Source of the DNA: Priapulus caudatus
Taxonomy: Eukaryota > Priapulida > Priapulimorpha > Priapulimorphida > Priapulidae
Assembly (NCBI RefSeq): GCF_000485595.1
Contig: NW_014577178.1
Span: 437,547-481,341 of the forward strand
DNA length: 43,795 nt
Direction: 5' to 3'
A program made the translations under genes and the position numbers. Positions 42,340-43,795 of the stretch are shown here, in pieces. Within the stretch, counting starts at the first letter, position 1, and the number at the start of each line of letters is the position of its first letter. The notes under the pieces were generated by a model. The model was given only the letters and a program-made list of their open reading frames with translations, made no database searches and was not told the DNA's origin.

Positions 42340-42386
42340 GTGTCGTGGCACAAATGCGTCGTGGGTTCGTTGTGACCGAGGCTTTA

Positions 42387-42924
42387 GCAACACAAGATTG
42401 TCTGTTGGGGCTTATTTAGGAATTATGGACATATTCTGAACTAAATTCTTAGTCATAATAAAAAGTACTTATTTATGGTATAACTATATGTAATTTGGCT
42501 ATCTATATAATATGGCTTGTGTGCGACGACAATGTTTGTCGTTGGTGGTAGCATGGTAATGGTTACTGATGCACGTAACACAATCATGCAAGGCACCGCT
42601 TGAAGCTTTCAATACTATAATGCTAACTAAATATGCGAAATCTATTTAACTACAATTTTTAATTTTTCTATAGTATAACCACGCGTCGGCCCTAGGCTAT
42701 ACCTATAGAAACATTAAGAATTTCTTGGTTAGTAAATAGATTTTCGGTATGTTAGTTTAGGCATTCAATATTTTATTGAAACGACTTCAATGTGCATGTC
42801 CGCTGGAGTGTGTAACAAGTCACATGGCACTGGCTGGAAACGTCTCAATAAAAAAATAATGGTAAATAAACACGAAATGTACCAAGTCTTAATGTTTCTC
42901 TACTGTAGTTCGGCGCTATAGATC
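42387..42924. other. gene-free AT-rich stretch
   Basis: No supported gene, tRNA or clear repeat seen between the nested element and the terminal palindrome. Confidence 0.5.
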
Positions 42925-43795
42925 ACGCTGTAAATGCCGGTCATTTATGCTCATCTGCAACACCCCAAGTACAGCCGAATCGCCCGCCGCGCTGTGGCTT
43001 GCGTGCACAAACAACATGAATAAGAAGCGAAGGTAGGAAAGCAGGATGAAAGAATCCCTCGCATCGACGCTCGCGGTTCATTCCAACCGAACACATCTCG
43101 AATACTAAACGCTCGCTACAGTCTTCCATCTTGGTATGCTATGTGTACATAATGTTTCACTTTGTTTGAATTAATACTCTGGCCTTTGTTCTTGACTACT
43201 CCCGCCAGAGATATCTCGGCGAAATCCTGCACGAAGCATGTGCTCTCCGTGAAAATGTATAGAGGACGAGATGTCTGTTATATCCACGAGTATATATTGG
43301 GGCGGCATTGGCATGCCGGGATGAGCTTGCTGCCGGCCTCCGAGCTATCCATTTCGAGGCAGCCAAGCCACAGACAATGCGCGCGTGGCACTGACGTCAG
43401 CACCACACGACCTACAGCGATCGATCGAATAGTAGTGCCCGTGTAGGATTTTCGGAGTAAACGTTCCTCTTACCATTTTCACGGAGAGCCAATTTTCGTG
43501 CCAGGATTTCGTGAGATATCTGCTGGCGGGAGTAGGTAAGAAACAAAGGCCCAGAGGTATATATTCCAGAAACAAGTGCCACAATTATGTACACATAATA
43601 CCAAAGAATGGAAGCTGCTAGGAGGTGTAGTTCGAGATGTGATGGTTTGAAATGAAGCGAGCGTCGAGCGAATTTTCCAATCCCGCTTTCCCTACCTGCT
43701 CTCTTATTTCATCGTTGTTTTGTCCACGCAGCACAGCGCGGGCGGGCGTTCGTGTAGCTTGTGTGTTGCAGATAAGCATTTGACCGGCATTGGTG
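42925..43795. repeat. large imperfect palindrome (long-arm fold-back element)
   Basis: The left arm (about 42931-43270) and right arm (about 43452-43795) are reverse complements with scattered differences: AATGCCGGTCA against TGACCGGCATT, ATGTGTACATAAT against ATTATGTACACAT, and CGCCAGAGATATCTCG against CGTGAGATATCTGCTGGCG. A loop of about 180 bp separates them. The right arm reaches the window edge. No transposase was seen. Confidence 0.8.

Larger units (their letters stand above)
35074..42383. mobile_element. inverted-repeat element split by an LTR retrotransposon
   Basis: Ends AGCCCCGGGCACAAAGG and, inverted, AGCCTCGGTCACAACG, flanked by TTA (35071-35073 and 42384-42386). Without the LTR element it would be about 430 bp. 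The body is rich in TCGTGG/CCACGA motifs. TTA duplications suggest PIF/Harbinger-type MITEs. The long plus-strand open frame at 34848-35435 runs through it and is not a gene. Confidence 0.7.

Overview
This is a window of nuclear DNA from an invertebrate-type animal. The genes are split by long, AT-rich introns with GT..AG borders, two conserved ciliary/centriolar gene families are present, and most of the remaining sequence is transposon debris and microsatellites. I cannot name the species. There is one assembly gap (25 N, 10623-10647). Several repeats show single-base indels that look like incompletely polished long-read sequence.

Layout. (1) About 2148-21649, minus strand: a gene for the intraflagellar transport protein IFT46. 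I traced it exon by exon from a start codon at 21649 to a donor at 2148; its last exon(s) lie beyond the left edge. The conserved core exons (6759-2148) are clear. The N-terminal part is spread over about 15 kb in small exons that all keep phase 0, including a tandemly duplicated 126-bp exon. (2) 21650-23922: a head-to-head interval holding an inverted repeat and a hAT-like element. (3) 23923-26746, plus strand: the C-terminal four exons of a CCDC92-family coiled-coil gene, with an unidentified cysteine-rich terminal exon on the minus strand inside its last intron (25944-26129). (4) 26747-31181: intergenic, including a transposon repeat that also occurs twice elsewhere and a 5'-truncated non-LTR reverse transcriptase. 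(5) 31182-34909, minus strand: a complete three-exon, 290-residue GNAT acetyltransferase of the YitH/HolE type; its first intron is filled by nested inverted-repeat elements. (6) 35071-42386: a roughly 430-bp inverted-repeat element split by a Ty3/Gypsy LTR retrotransposon (35467-42339) with an exact 5-bp target duplication (GTGTC). The retrotransposon has gag, protease, RT, RNase H and integrase regions, broken by a stop, frameshifts and an altered RT active site, and carries a palindromic minisatellite before its 3' LTR. (7) 42925-43795: a large imperfect palindrome running to the right edge.

How the genes relate. IFT46 (IFT-B complex, dynein-arm cargo) and CCDC92 (a centriole/ciliary-base protein in vertebrates) are arranged head to head, which could mean shared control. 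The acetyltransferase is unrelated metabolically as far as can be seen. I found no bacterial-style operon, CRISPR array or obvious new multi-gene system. The most unusual material is the modular IFT46 N-terminus, the cysteine-rich exon inside CCDC92, and the layered transposon insertions.
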